A stretch of 64,000 nt of DNA from Flavobacterium soli DSM 19725 (GCF_000422705.1 NZ_AUGO01000003.1:124001-188000); one strand, 5' to 3'. Numbered from the stretch's first letter, positions 51,395 to 61,077 are shown. Notes: generated by a model not told the origin, from the sequence alone. Translations and numbers: made by a program.

Positions 51395-52423
51395 ATGGGA
51401 TTTTTTGATTTCATGACCGAGGATATTGCGATTGACCTTGGTACCGCAAACACACTGATCATTCACAACGACAAGGTTGTAATTGATAGTCCATCTATAG
51501 TAGCTCGCGACAGAATATCGGGCAAAATCATTGCCGTTGGGAAGGAAGCGAACTTGATGCAAGGTAAAACACATGAAAATATAAAGACCATCCGTCCGTT
51601 GAAAGACGGTGTTATTGCTGATTTTGATGCTTCGGAAAAAATGATCAGCATGTTCATCAAAAGCATTCCTGCTTTAAAGAAAAGACTTTTTACTCCTGCC
51701 TTGAGAATGGTGGTTTGTATTCCGTCTGGAATTACAGAGGTGGAAATGAGAGCCGTTAAGGAATCTTGCGAAAGAGTAAACGGAAAAGAAGTTTATTTGA
51801 TTCACGAACCAATGGCTGCGGCAATTGGTATTGGTGTTGACATCATGCAACCTAAAGGAAACATGATTGTAGATATTGGTGGTGGAACAACTGAAATTGC
51901 CGTTATCGCTTTGGGCGGAATTGTTTGCGACAAATCGGTGAAGATTGCCGGTGACGTTTTCACGAACGACATCGTTTATTATATGAGAACACAGCACAAC
52001 TTGTTTGTTGGAGAAAGTACGGCTGAAAAAATCAAAATTGAAATTGGTGCTGCTATCGAAGATCTTGAAACTCCACCAGACGACATGTCAGTTCAAGGAC
52101 GAGATTTATTGACAGGAAAACCAAAACAAGTTGAAGTTTCCTATAGAGAAATTGCAAAAGCCTTGGACAAATCAATTCAAAGGATTGAGGATGCGGTAAT
52201 GGAAACGCTATCTCAAACACCACCAGAATTAGCAGCCGATATCTACAACACGGGAATTTATCTTGCAGGTGGAGGATCAATGTTGAGAGGTTTGGACAAG
52301 AGAATTTCTCAAAAAACAGATTTACCGGTTTACATTGCCGAAGATCCTTTAAGAGCGGTAGTTCGTGGAACTGGAATGGCGTTGAAGAATTTAACGAAGT
52401 TTAGAAGCATTCTGATCAAATAA
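51395..52423 (+). CDS. mreB: Rod-shape-determining protein MreB
   Basis: Bacterial actin that guides lateral wall synthesis along the inner membrane. 342 aa. The actin-type ATP site is visible: IAIDLGTANTLI (phosphate 1), MIVDIGGGTTEIAVIALGG (phosphate 2) and IYLAGGGSMLRGLDKRI (adenosine). An N-terminal amphipathic FFDFM segment can bind membrane. In most flavobacteria I would expect mreC next; here two accessory genes intervene. Confidence 0.97.
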   Translation: MGFFDFMTEDIAIDLGTANTLIIHNDKVVIDSPSIVARDRISGKIIAVGKEANLMQGKTHENIKTIRPLKDGVIADFDASEKMISMFIKSIPALKKRLFTPALRMVVCIPSGITEVEMRAVKESCERVNGKEVYLIHEPMAAAIGIGVDIMQPKGNMIVDIGGGTTEIAVIALGGIVCDKSVKIAGDVFTNDIVYYMRTQHNLFVGESTAEKIKIEIGAAIEDLETPPDDMSVQGRDLLTGKPKQVEVSYREIAKALDKSIQRIEDAVMETLSQTPPELAADIYNTGIYLAGGGSMLRGLDKRISQKTDLPVYIAEDPLRAVVRGTGMALKNLTKFRSILIK

Positions 52424-52472
52424 AATTTCAAGTTTCTCAATCTATCATCATCAATCTATATACAAACCATTT

Positions 52473-53834
52473 ATGAAACTAATAAAAGTAAAACTTAAAT
52501 CAATTTACTTACTTGCATTTACATTAATTTTATTGACCGGATGCCAAAACGAACATGATTTGCATCAGCATGAAGATAGCATCATCAAAAAAGTTTCAGT
52601 TGACGAAATTCCAGAAATTAAAAATTTTATTGATTCTCAAAGATCATTAATGGGTCGTAATAGCGACATGAGTATTCTTGACAGCATTAGTTCTGCCGAT
52701 GTTATAGTAATTGAAGAAGAAAGTGGCTTGAAATCCTACACTTTTGCACTGACCATAGTTGAACCTTCAACGAGAATGACCAATTTGGTTATAAGAGAAA
52801 CTATAGAAGGTCTTGACTATTTTACCGTAACCTATGAGTCTGAAAATTTAGACACTTGGAAATATGAATTAGAAAATAACCAAGAACCAACAGTTGAAGT
52901 AGAAATAACCAAAAACAATGTTTCCAATTACAGCTCACGAGAGGCATATTGCGAAGTTGCAGTTACAAGCTATACTTGCCCCTCTGGTCAACATAGCGGT
53001 GCACTCCAAGGAGATTGTGTCTACTCGCATGCTTACTGGAGTTATAAAGTTACTTTTATGTCAGTTCCTTGCGATAATGATGGAGGTGGAAATACTGGAG
53101 GAGGCTCAACGGGAACCACAAGTCCTAATACAGGAAATACTCCCACTCCAAATGAAAAAGAATTTGCAAAAATAAAGAACGTACTAAACTCAAAAAATAG
53201 ATTTGATCCTACAAAAACCTATAAAGATGAGATAGTCGATTTAGCCAATACAGTTAATGATGTTGCCAATGAAAACGGACGCTATTTAACAGACACTAAT
53301 TTGGTAGGCACCTCTATCCCAAATTTTACAGTTAATTTTTTGTTTACTATTAATTACAAATCCATTAGCCATACTCATAATGCTGACCCTGCTGGTAAAT
53401 ACTCGATTTTTTCTTTTGAAGATTTAAAAGTATTTTCAGAATTATTACATAAAGGAAAAATCAACGGTGATTTTGTGGCCACATTAAGCACCTCAAAGGG
53501 AACTCACTATGCCTTAACTATTTCCGATGTTGATAAATTTAAAGCTTTTTTCTATGCTCAAAATAATGATGCTACAGGTAGTAACTCTGATCAATGGAAG
53601 AATAATTATTTTAAGATGGATGGGATGGCAGAAAAATATTATAACAATAAAACTGCTCCTTTAATAAGCCAAACCGATACAAACAATGAGAATGTCTTAA
53701 AAAAGTTTTTAGAAATGATTACTGAAGCTGATATGGGAATTGCACTTTTTGAAGCTAATGCCAATTTCACTACCTTTACAAGAGTAACAACAGGCACATA
53801 TGGAACAATATTAAGAGAATCTTTTAACTTATAA
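52473..53834 (+). CDS. Lipoprotein with Cys-rich middle and JAB-like C-terminal region
   Basis: 453 aa. Lipobox LLTGC (Cys24), then a His/Asp/Glu-rich N-terminal domain (~25-155), a short Cys-containing segment (YCEVAVTSYTCPSGQHSGALQGDC), a Gly/Thr/Pro linker (~202-228) and a C-terminal domain (~230-453). In the last, SHTHNADPAGKYSIFSFEDL resembles the HxH...S/D metal motif of JAB/JAMM-type domains carried by secreted proteins, followed by FVATLSTSKGTHYALTI. Activity is unproven. Sits 49 bases after mreB and ten before the next gene, splitting the mre cluster. Confidence 0.72.
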   Translation: MKLIKVKLKSIYLLAFTLILLTGCQNEHDLHQHEDSIIKKVSVDEIPEIKNFIDSQRSLMGRNSDMSILDSISSADVIVIEEESGLKSYTFALTIVEPSTRMTNLVIRETIEGLDYFTVTYESENLDTWKYELENNQEPTVEVEITKNNVSNYSSREAYCEVAVTSYTCPSGQHSGALQGDCVYSHAYWSYKVTFMSVPCDNDGGGNTGGGSTGTTSPNTGNTPTPNEKEFAKIKNVLNSKNRFDPTKTYKDEIVDLANTVNDVANENGRYLTDTNLVGTSIPNFTVNFLFTINYKSISHTHNADPAGKYSIFSFEDLKVFSELLHKGKINGDFVATLSTSKGTHYALTISDVDKFKAFFYAQNNDATGSNSDQWKNNYFKMDGMAEKYYNNKTAPLISQTDTNNENVLKKFLEMITEADMGIALFEANANFTTFTRVTTGTYGTILRESFNL

Positions 53835-53843
53835 ACCACTGCT

Positions 53844-54350
53844 ATGAAAAAAAATATTTTACTATCAATACTCTTTATCATCTTTGGACTGTTGAGTATT
53901 ACTAAAGCATCTTCGCAAACCAACCCTTTTATTGGAACATGGAAATACCAAAATGGAAACGAGATTTTTTATGTTACATTTTTTCAGGTAAGATCTAAAA
54001 TAGAAGGAAACTACCGAAAAGTTTTGGTAAACAACAATGGTATTGAAACACAAGAAATCTACCGTTCCAACAAGTTTTTTAACGGTACAACAATAGAATG
54101 GCCGACATGTTTCTTCATAAGTAGTGACAGTACTAGTTTAGGAGGCACAATCAACGACAATACTATAGACTTTTCAAATCATCCTGGTAGAAGTTATAAA
54201 TCTGGTATTTTGAGTGTCAAATTATTACCCTCTTGCAATGCATGTCCTGTTACGGCCGAATGGAAAGTAAAAAGAGCACAAGGAATACAACTTGAAGGTG
54301 AACCAGACTATAATATCCCAACGGATATTATTTTGACTAAAGTTAATTAA
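53844..54350 (+). CDS. Secreted DUF6705-like protein
   Basis: 168 aa with a signal peptide ending near KASSQ (~25). NPFIGTWKYQNGNEIFYVTFF at the start and PDYNIPTDIILTKV at the end match what I recall of DUF6705, a lipocalin-like small beta family found in Flavobacteriia. CNACPVTAEWKVKR contains a CxxC. Function unknown. It follows the lipoprotein gene by nine bases, so the two probably form a pair. A possible immunity or partner role is only a guess from this arrangement. Confidence 0.65.
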   Translation: MKKNILLSILFIIFGLLSITKASSQTNPFIGTWKYQNGNEIFYVTFFQVRSKIEGNYRKVLVNNNGIETQEIYRSNKFFNGTTIEWPTCFFISSDSTSLGGTINDNTIDFSNHPGRSYKSGILSVKLLPSCNACPVTAEWKVKRAQGIQLEGEPDYNIPTDIILTKVN

Positions 54351-54451
54351 AGTTATTTTGAAAATTAATAAAACGCAAATTCCAATTTCCGATTGACTGT
54401 GTTTAAATCAATTGAAAATTTAGAATTAAAATATTTCAAAGTAAAAACTAT

Positions 54452-54466
54452 TCCTGAAATTCAGGA
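54452..54466. repeat. Short perfect palindrome before mreC
   Basis: TCCTGAA-A-TTCAGGA, 31 bases before the mreC ATG. It could be a small operator or chance structure. The rest of 54351-54496 is AT-rich and shows no clear promoter. Confidence 0.35.
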
Positions 54467-54496
54467 TGAAAATAAACACTGAATACCTAGTAAAAG

Positions 54497-55330
54497 ATGC
54501 AGCAAATATTTATTTTTATATTTAAAAACAGCTATCGATTGCTGTTTTTGCTGCTTTTGGGTATTTCGTTATCATTGACGATTCAATCGCATTCTTTTCA
54601 TAAGAGCAAAGTCATCAGTTCGGCTAATTTCTTGACAGGTGGCGTTTATGCACAGCTTAATTCAATCAACGAATATTTCAATCTTCGATCACATAATGAA
54701 GATCTTGCAAAGGAAAATGCACGATTGAAACAATTGCTTTTCAACCGAGTAGATTCTATAAAACCTGCTGATTTTGATTCGATTGTTGGGGTAAAGAAGA
54801 CAGAAGTTGTAGTTGCAAAAGTCATTAAAAACGAATATAATTCTCATGAAAACTACCTGACAATCGATGCTGGATCCAATCAAGGTCTGAAAACCGATAT
54901 GGGTGTAGTGAACGATTTGGGAATCATTGGAATTATCGAAAAGACTTCTCCAAAATATGCAACGGTTTTGAGTATTTTAAATTTAAAATCGCAGATCAAT
55001 GCGAAGTTTAAAAAATCTAATCATTTTGGGTCTTTGGTTTGGAATGGAAAAAGCACCGGATTTGCTCAGTTAATTGATGTCCCAAGGCTAGCCTCTTCCG
55101 TTCGAAAAGGCGACACTATCGTTACAGGAGCTCAATCGGTTATTTTTCCCGAAAATATCGGAATTGGAACGGTTCATAAAATTTATACAGATAACAAGAC
55201 CAATTATTACACCATTGATGTGAAATTATTTAATGACATGACCAATTTAGGCCATGTCTATATCATCAAAAGCAAAGAACGCCAAGAAGTTATTAAACTA
55301 GAAACCGAAACAAAAAAAGTAAATGAATAG
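54497..55330 (+). CDS. mreC: Rod-shape-determining protein MreC
   Basis: Periplasmic scaffold of the elongasome. 277 aa with one N-terminal membrane segment (~13-28), a coiled coil (~55-85; YFNLRSHNEDLAKENARLKQLL) and two beta domains (VVVAKVIKNEYNSHENYLTIDAGSNQGLKTDMGVVNDLGIIGII and later GIGTVHKI). Complete. Its end overlaps mreD by eight bases. Confidence 0.94.
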   Translation: MQQIFIFIFKNSYRLLFLLLLGISLSLTIQSHSFHKSKVISSANFLTGGVYAQLNSINEYFNLRSHNEDLAKENARLKQLLFNRVDSIKPADFDSIVGVKKTEVVVAKVIKNEYNSHENYLTIDAGSNQGLKTDMGVVNDLGIIGIIEKTSPKYATVLSILNLKSQINAKFKKSNHFGSLVWNGKSTGFAQLIDVPRLASSVRKGDTIVTGAQSVIFPENIGIGTVHKIYTDNKTNYYTIDVKLFNDMTNLGHVYIIKSKERQEVIKLETETKKVNE

Positions 55331-55829
55331 TGCCTTATTAATCAATATCGCCCGTTTCGTATTGTTGCTTTTTGCACAAATCGCTATCTTCAATCAAATT
55401 GATTTTTCGGGATATCTAAATCCGTATCCTTATATTTTATTTATCCTTTTATATCCTGTAAACGGAAATAAATATGGACTCCTTTTGGCTAGTTTCTTTT
55501 TAGGATTGATCATGGATATGTTTAGCAATTCCGGAGGAGTTCATACTACAGCAGCAATAGCTTTGGCAGCCTTGAGGCCTACATTTTTTAAGTTTTCTTT
55601 TGGTGTCAGTTATGAATACCAAACCGTAAAAATTAATGATAAGCTCACGCCTGAACGTTTTTCTTTTATATTGGTTTCGGTTGTAACCCACCATTTTATA
55701 TTATTTTTGTTAGAAGCATTCCGTATCAGTTTTTTCTGGGATATCTTATTACGAACTTTATTTAGTACTATCTTTACCATAATTATCTGCATTACAATAA
55801 TCTACATTTTCAAGCCTAGCAAAAGATGA
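55323..55829 (+). CDS. mreD: Rod-shape-determining protein MreD
   Basis: Integral inner-membrane partner of MreC. 168 aa with about five membrane segments (INIARFVLLLFAQIAIFNQI, YPYILFILLYPV, LLLASFFLGLIMDMFSNSGG, and two near the C-terminus). GLIMDMFSNSGGVHTTAAI is a MreD-type motif. It overlaps mreC by eight bases and mrdA by four (ATGA), showing tight coupling. Confidence 0.93.
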   Translation: MNSALLINIARFVLLLFAQIAIFNQIDFSGYLNPYPYILFILLYPVNGNKYGLLLASFFLGLIMDMFSNSGGVHTTAAIALAALRPTFFKFSFGVSYEYQTVKINDKLTPERFSFILVSVVTHHFILFLLEAFRISFFWDILLRTLFSTIFTIIICITIIYIFKPSKR

Positions 55830-57685
55830 GAAAAGCATTACTTCCTACTATCATTATCATAGCAGCTATCCTGATTGTGATAAGGCTATTCTATTTGCAA
55901 GTTATTGATGATACATTAAAGTTAAAATCAGACAATAATGCTATCAAAATTATTTATGACTATCCGGAAAGGGGGTACATCTACGACCGAAATGGCAAAC
56001 TGATTGTTGCCAATCAACCTTCGTATGATATTATGGTAACACCAAGAGATGTCAAAAATATTGACACTTTGGAACTTTGCAAATTACTGAACATCACGAA
56101 AGGCGATTTTGATAGGATTCTGGCAAAAGCGATTGTTTACAGTCCGCGACTTCCTTCTGTTTTCCTGCCTCAATTAAATAAAAAAGAATATGCAGCTTTT
56201 CAGGAAAAACAACGAAAATTTCAAGGATTTGAAATTGTAAAGCGTTCCTTGAGAGATTATCAAACTACAGCTGGCTCGAATATTTTTGGGTTTATCACAC
56301 AAGCAAGCGAAAAAATAATCGAGAAAAACCCTTATTACAAACCTGGCGACTTGATTGGAAAACAAGGGGTTGAGCAAGAATATGAAGAAATTCTAAGAGG
56401 CCGAAAAGGCGTAAAATACCGCCAAAGGGACAAATTCAACAAAGATATTGGTTCCTATAAAGAAGGTAAATTTGATACTATTGCGATTCAAGGAGAAGAT
56501 ATCAACCTTACAATAGATATCGCATTGCAAGAATATGGCGAAGAATTAATGACCAATAAACGTGGTGGTATTGTTGCTATCGAACCTAAAACGGGCGAGA
56601 TTTTAGCACTTGTAACAGCCCCTTCATACGATCCAGCAATTCTGGTAGGAAGAGAACGCTCTAGAAATTATACTAAACTTTTTAATGATTCTATTTCAAA
56701 ACCTTTATTTGACAGAGGTCTTTTAGCTGTTTATCCTCCAGGTTCACCCTCAAAAATCATTACTGGATTAATCGGTTTGCAGGAGGGTGTTATTGATGAA
56801 CAAACTACTTTTATGTGCAACCACGGGTTTAGTTATGCCAGAGGAAGGTTCATGAGATGTCACGGCTCTGGCCCACATCAACTTTATAACGGTATCACAC
56901 AGTCTTGTAATGCATACTTTGGGAATGTCTATATGAAAACCATCAACAAATTTGTTCGTCCTGCAGATGGTGTTGATGTTTGGAGCAAACACGCTAGAAG
57001 CTTTGGTTTGGGCGAATATATGGGATATGATTTACCCGTTGGAAAGAGAGGGTTAATCCCGACATCAAAAACCTATAAAAGAATCTACCCGAATGGAGGA
57101 TGGAGAAGTACAGCAATTGTCTCGAATGCTATTGGGCAAGGTGAGATCCTGATGACGCCTATTCAATTAGCAAATATGATGGCGACCGTTGCAAACGAAG
57201 GTTTTTACTATACACCTCACATTGTCAAACGAATTAAAGACCATCAAATTGAGCAAAAATTTAAGAATAAGCACGTCACAACAATTGATAAAAAATATTT
57301 CAAACCTGTGATAGAGGGTCTTCACGGAGTTTATAATGGTGGTACAGCTTCTGCATTAAAAATTGAAGGCATCGAAATCTGTGGTAAAACGGGGACTGCC
57401 GAAAATTTTGCCAAAATTAATGGTGTGAGAACTCAGCTTACCGACCACTCCATATTTGTAGCCTTTGCACCAAAAGACAATCCAAAAATTGCTATTGCAG
57501 TTTTGGTTGAGCATGGCTATTATGGTGCTAGAAATGCTGGTCCAATTGCCAGTTTAATGATCGAAAAATACTTGAAAGGTGTTATAACAAGAAAAGATTT
57601 AGAGAAAAAAATCTATGATAATGATCTTCAAAAAGAATACGCTAAATATATCAGCGGTCAACCATTTGGTATAAACGGAAGATAA
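55826..57685 (+). CDS. mrdA: Penicillin-binding protein 2 (elongasome transpeptidase)
   Basis: Cross-links peptidoglycan in the side wall. 619 aa. One N-terminal membrane anchor (~8-25), a dimerisation domain containing YPERGYIYDRNGKLIVANQPSYDI, and the transpeptidase domain with Ser307 in SPSK (SxxK), Ser360-Cys-Asn362 (SxN) and KTG at 520-522. Full length. Works with RodA, whose gene starts one base after the stop. Confidence 0.96.
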   Translation: MRKALLPTIIIIAAILIVIRLFYLQVIDDTLKLKSDNNAIKIIYDYPERGYIYDRNGKLIVANQPSYDIMVTPRDVKNIDTLELCKLLNITKGDFDRILAKAIVYSPRLPSVFLPQLNKKEYAAFQEKQRKFQGFEIVKRSLRDYQTTAGSNIFGFITQASEKIIEKNPYYKPGDLIGKQGVEQEYEEILRGRKGVKYRQRDKFNKDIGSYKEGKFDTIAIQGEDINLTIDIALQEYGEELMTNKRGGIVAIEPKTGEILALVTAPSYDPAILVGRERSRNYTKLFNDSISKPLFDRGLLAVYPPGSPSKIITGLIGLQEGVIDEQTTFMCNHGFSYARGRFMRCHGSGPHQLYNGITQSCNAYFGNVYMKTINKFVRPADGVDVWSKHARSFGLGEYMGYDLPVGKRGLIPTSKTYKRIYPNGGWRSTAIVSNAIGQGEILMTPIQLANMMATVANEGFYYTPHIVKRIKDHQIEQKFKNKHVTTIDKKYFKPVIEGLHGVYNGGTASALKIEGIEICGKTGTAENFAKINGVRTQLTDHSIFVAFAPKDNPKIAIAVLVEHGYYGARNAGPIASLMIEKYLKGVITRKDLEKKIYDNDLQKEYAKYISGQPFGINGR

Positions 57686-57686
57686 T

Positions 57687-58940
57687 ATGAAGAATCAAAG
57701 CGTTAGAAGCAATATCGACTGGGTTATCGTTAGCATCTATATCATTTTAGTGATTTTAGGATGGTTAAACATTTTTTCTTCTTCCTCGCCAGTTGAAGTT
57801 ACTTCCATTTTCGACATGAATTATGAGTATGGGAAACAACTGCTTTTTATCATTGTTACTATACCGCTTATTATTGTCGTATTATCCATTGATGCGAAAT
57901 TCTACGAAAAATTTTCCAGTATTATTTATGCAGTTGCATTATTGGGTGTTGCAGGTTTATTCGTGTTTGGTAAAGAAATTAAAGGACAAACCAACTGGTA
58001 TTCATTTGGATCCTTCAGTTTGCAGCCTGCCGAATTTGCAAAAGCTGCTACAGCATTGGCTTTGGCCAAATACTTGGGAGATGTTCAAATCAACCTGAAT
58101 GACGTTCGAAAACAAATAATCGGACTTGCCATTATAGCACTTCCGATCCTTTTAATTATTCCAAATGACCCTGGAAGTGCATTAATTTTTACTGCATTGT
58201 CACTTGTTTTGTATCGCGAAGGACTACCTGCTTGGTATTTATGGACAGGTTTTATCGCCATTATTTTATTTGTGATGAGTTTGCTTTTGCAACCCGTTTA
58301 TATTGTCTTGATTTCACTGGTTGTCATCGCTTTGATTTATTTAAGAACACGACTTGTCAATCGGAATATTGTTTTTAGCGCCATCATCTTAGTGCTTATT
58401 TCGGCTTATACATTTTCTGTAAGCTATGTTTTTGACAATGTTTTCCAAGACCACCACAGGGATCGTTTTAATGTCTTGCTTGGAAAAAGAGTCGATGATA
58501 AAGGAATTGGATACAACATCAATCAATCTAAAATCGCCATTGGTTCAGGTGGTTGGTACGGAAAAGGTTTTCTGGAAGGAACTCAAACTAAAGGTGGTTT
58601 CGTTCCCGAACAGCATACCGATTATATCTTTACAACCGTTGGAGAAGAATGGGGATTCATCGGCTCGACCGTAGTAATCCTGCTTTTCATAGGACTGATC
58701 CTAAGGATCATTTATTTGGCCGAAAGGCAAAAAACAAAGTTCAGTCGAGTCTACGGCTATTGTGTAGCCTCGATTCTATTTATCCACTTTTTTATCAATA
58801 CAGCAATGGTTTTGGGAATGTTTCCAACTGTGGGAGTTCCGCTACCCATGTTTTCTTATGGGGGTTCAGGTCTTTTTGCTTTCACCATTTTGATCTTTAT
58901 TTTTGTAAAAATGGATGCAAATAAAGTCAACGAGTGGTAA
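57687..58940 (+). CDS. rodA: Peptidoglycan glycosyltransferase RodA (SEDS)
   Basis: Polymerises lipid II in the elongasome with PBP2. 417 aa with about ten membrane segments. LQPAEFAKAATALALAKYL holds the SEDS FxLQPxE motif, PNDPGSALIF contains the catalytic-region Asp, and GTVGEEWGFIGS-type text (TTVGEEWGFIG) and GVPLPMFSYGGSG near the end are diagnostic. Last gene of the mre cluster. Confidence 0.96.
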   Translation: MKNQSVRSNIDWVIVSIYIILVILGWLNIFSSSSPVEVTSIFDMNYEYGKQLLFIIVTIPLIIVVLSIDAKFYEKFSSIIYAVALLGVAGLFVFGKEIKGQTNWYSFGSFSLQPAEFAKAATALALAKYLGDVQINLNDVRKQIIGLAIIALPILLIIPNDPGSALIFTALSLVLYREGLPAWYLWTGFIAIILFVMSLLLQPVYIVLISLVVIALIYLRTRLVNRNIVFSAIILVLISAYTFSVSYVFDNVFQDHHRDRFNVLLGKRVDDKGIGYNINQSKIAIGSGGWYGKGFLEGTQTKGGFVPEQHTDYIFTTVGEEWGFIGSTVVILLFIGLILRIIYLAERQKTKFSRVYGYCVASILFIHFFINTAMVLGMFPTVGVPLPMFSYGGSGLFAFTILIFIFVKMDANKVNEW

Positions 58941-59090
58941 TTGTTAGTTTTCTATACTGTTTATATCCTTTCATCTACATTTTGCAACCAACTCATTGAC
59001 TTAAGTTTAGATTTTATCATTTTCTAGCTTTTTATTCTTATATTTAACGAGGCATAATTATTGTTATACCACCAATTAAAATCAAATGCT

Positions 59091-59603
59091 ATGAAAAAGA
59101 ATTTACTATTGTTATTATTTATTTGCACTGCAAGTGTTTTTGGCCAAGAAAAAACGCCTTTAACAGCTTCAGATAGTTTGAATGCAAGTTTACAAACTTC
59201 TAAAATTACGCAAGAGCGTGTGCTAAACAACGAGCAAATGGCAGCTATTGCCGCAAAAAATCAAAAAGAAAACGAAGCAGCCCAGAAAAAAATTGAAAAA
59301 GAAGCTCGAAAGCTCGAAAAAGAACAAAAGAAACTTGACAAAAAACAACGAAAATTTGAAAAGCATCAAGACAAAATAGCTAGTGCTGAAAAAGATGTTA
59401 TCAAAAGCAAAAAAAGATTAGAAAAAGAACAACGCTCTTTTGAAAAAAATTCAAAAAAATATGACAAGGCTAGAGCCAAAGGAAAATCAGCTATTGATCT
59501 CAAAAAAATGGAGATTAAATTGAGTAAGCAACAAACTAAAATTAAAGAGTTGCAACTCAAGCATCAAAAAGAAGAAGCTGATTTGCGTGATAAAAGAAAG
59601 TAA
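59091..59603 (+). CDS. Secreted Lys/Glu-rich coiled-coil protein
   Basis: 170 aa from the ATG at 59091 (MKKNLLLLLFICTASVFGQ signal peptide); the frame extends ten residues upstream without purpose. Residues ~55-170 are almost one long charged coiled coil (KKIEKEARKLEKEQKKLDKK and similar). No family beyond a generic DUF-like coiled coil. Probably periplasmic; possibly a wall spacer or scaffold, by composition only. Strong terminator follows. Confidence 0.75.
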   Translation: MKKNLLLLLFICTASVFGQEKTPLTASDSLNASLQTSKITQERVLNNEQMAAIAAKNQKENEAAQKKIEKEARKLEKEQKKLDKKQRKFEKHQDKIASAEKDVIKSKKRLEKEQRSFEKNSKKYDKARAKGKSAIDLKKMEIKLSKQQTKIKELQLKHQKEEADLRDKRK

Positions 59604-59623
59604 GCTTTTCGTCGCATTTTTTC

Positions 59624-59651
59624 AAAGTCGCATTTTTTTGCGGCTTTTTTT
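59624..59651 (+). terminator. Rho-independent terminator after the coiled-coil gene
   Basis: AAAGTCGCA pairs with TGCGGCTTT (nine pairs, one wobble) around a T loop, followed by seven T. Confidence 0.85.
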
Positions 59652-59712
59652 ATGCTTATAAACAGCACTACTCGTTTCGTCAAAATCTTCTCAAAGACTA
59701 CAATCAAAATCT

Positions 59713-59720
59713 TATCTTTG
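59713..59720 (+). promoter_or_regulatory. Possible -7 box of the HMG-CoA reductase gene
   Basis: TATCTTTG matches TAnnTTTG, 27 bases before the ATG and downstream of the previous terminator. No clear -33 box. Confidence 0.5.
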
Positions 59721-59747
59721 CACTGAATTACAATTTATACGACACTA

Positions 59748-61073
59748 ATGGACAAAGCAGTTTCTGGGTTTTCAAAACTATCAAAGGAAGAAAAGATTGA
59801 ATGGATTGCAAATCGCTATTTTTCTGAACCAACAGGGGCCATTTCACTTCTAAAAAACTATTGGAATGCCGATGAAAAACTTCAAAAGCTTCATGATGAT
59901 TTTATAGAAAACACCGTTACCAATTTTTATTTGCCATTAGGAATTGCACCGAATTTCCTAATTAATAGTAAGTTTTTTACCGTTCCGATGGTAATCGAAG
60001 AAAGCTCCGTTGTTGCAGCAGCTTCAAAAGCGGCTAAATTTTGGGCAGAACGTGGCGGTTTCAAGGCAACCGTTTTGAACACAGAAAAAATTGGCCAAGT
60101 ACATTTTATTTTTAAAGGTGAAACCTCCCTATTAGAAAACTTCTTTACTAAAAATAAAAGCCTATTTTTCAAAGAAACTGAAAACATAACCAAAAACATG
60201 CAAAAGCGTGGTGGCGGAATTTTAGATATTGTCTTAAAAAACAAAACCGATCTCCTTCCAAATTATTATCAGCTTCATGCTACTTTTGAAACGAAGGATT
60301 CAATGGGAGCGAATTTTATCAACTCTTGTTTGGAGCAATTTGCAAAAACATTGAAAAATCTAGCTCAAGAAGAAAAAGATTTCAATGAAGAACAAAAAAA
60401 TCTTCAGGTAGTAATGAGTATTTTGTCGAATTATGTTCCAAATTGTATCGTTCGAGCCGAAGTTTCGTGCAGAGTAGAAGACTTGGCCGATAACAAGAAA
60501 ACAAATCCACAGGAATTTGCCGAAAAGTTCGTTAGAGCTGTCCAGATTGCCGAAGTAGAACCTTATCGAGCCGTAACCCACAATAAAGGAATCATGAACG
60601 GAATTGATGCCGTCGTTCTTGCAACAGGCAATGATTTCCGAGCGGTCGAAGCGGGAATTCATGCTTTTGCAGCAAAATCTGGAAAGTATACAAGTCTTTC
60701 ACATGCTAAGATAGAAGATGGTATTTTTAGCTTTTGGATTGAAATTCCATTGGCCTTGGGAACAGTTGGAGGATTGACTTCTTTGCATCCACTGGTGAAA
60801 TTTGCTCTTGAAATGCTCGAAAAACCTTCTGCAAAAGAATTGATGCAAATTGTAGCCGTTGCAGGTTTGGCACAAAATTTTGCCGCTTTAAAATCGTTGA
60901 CCACAACGGGAATCCAGGAAGGCCACATGAAGATGCATCTTGGAAACATCATCAACCAATTTGAAGCCACGGATACTGAACGTTTGCAGATTGTCAATCA
61001 TTTTGAAAACCATCCTGTTTCGCATGCAGCAGTTGTAGCCTACATCGAAAATTTAAGAAAAATAAAACTATAA
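59748..61073 (+). CDS. mvaA: Hydroxymethylglutaryl-CoA reductase, class II
   Basis: Reduces HMG-CoA to mevalonate, entry to the mevalonate pathway. 441 aa, class II type. Catalytic residues by pattern: Glu84/85 in IEESSVVAA, Lys280 in THNKGIMNG, Asp287 in GIDAVV and His393 in GHMKMHL. DSMGANFIN (184-192) and GTVGGLTSLHPL bind CoA and substrate. Databases often call class II enzymes degradative, but with a GHMP kinase next door a biosynthetic role is more likely here. Confidence 0.95.
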   Translation: MDKAVSGFSKLSKEEKIEWIANRYFSEPTGAISLLKNYWNADEKLQKLHDDFIENTVTNFYLPLGIAPNFLINSKFFTVPMVIEESSVVAAASKAAKFWAERGGFKATVLNTEKIGQVHFIFKGETSLLENFFTKNKSLFFKETENITKNMQKRGGGILDIVLKNKTDLLPNYYQLHATFETKDSMGANFINSCLEQFAKTLKNLAQEEKDFNEEQKNLQVVMSILSNYVPNCIVRAEVSCRVEDLADNKKTNPQEFAEKFVRAVQIAEVEPYRAVTHNKGIMNGIDAVVLATGNDFRAVEAGIHAFAAKSGKYTSLSHAKIEDGIFSFWIEIPLALGTVGGLTSLHPLVKFALEMLEKPSAKELMQIVAVAGLAQNFAALKSLTTTGIQEGHMKMHLGNIINQFEATDTERLQIVNHFENHPVSHAAVVAYIENLRKIKL

Positions 61074-61077
61074 TCCA

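Noticed and set aside
59748..61073. Degradative role for the class II HMG-CoA reductase
   Set aside because: No mevalonate-degradation partners are nearby and a GHMP kinase is coupled, so a biosynthetic role fits better.
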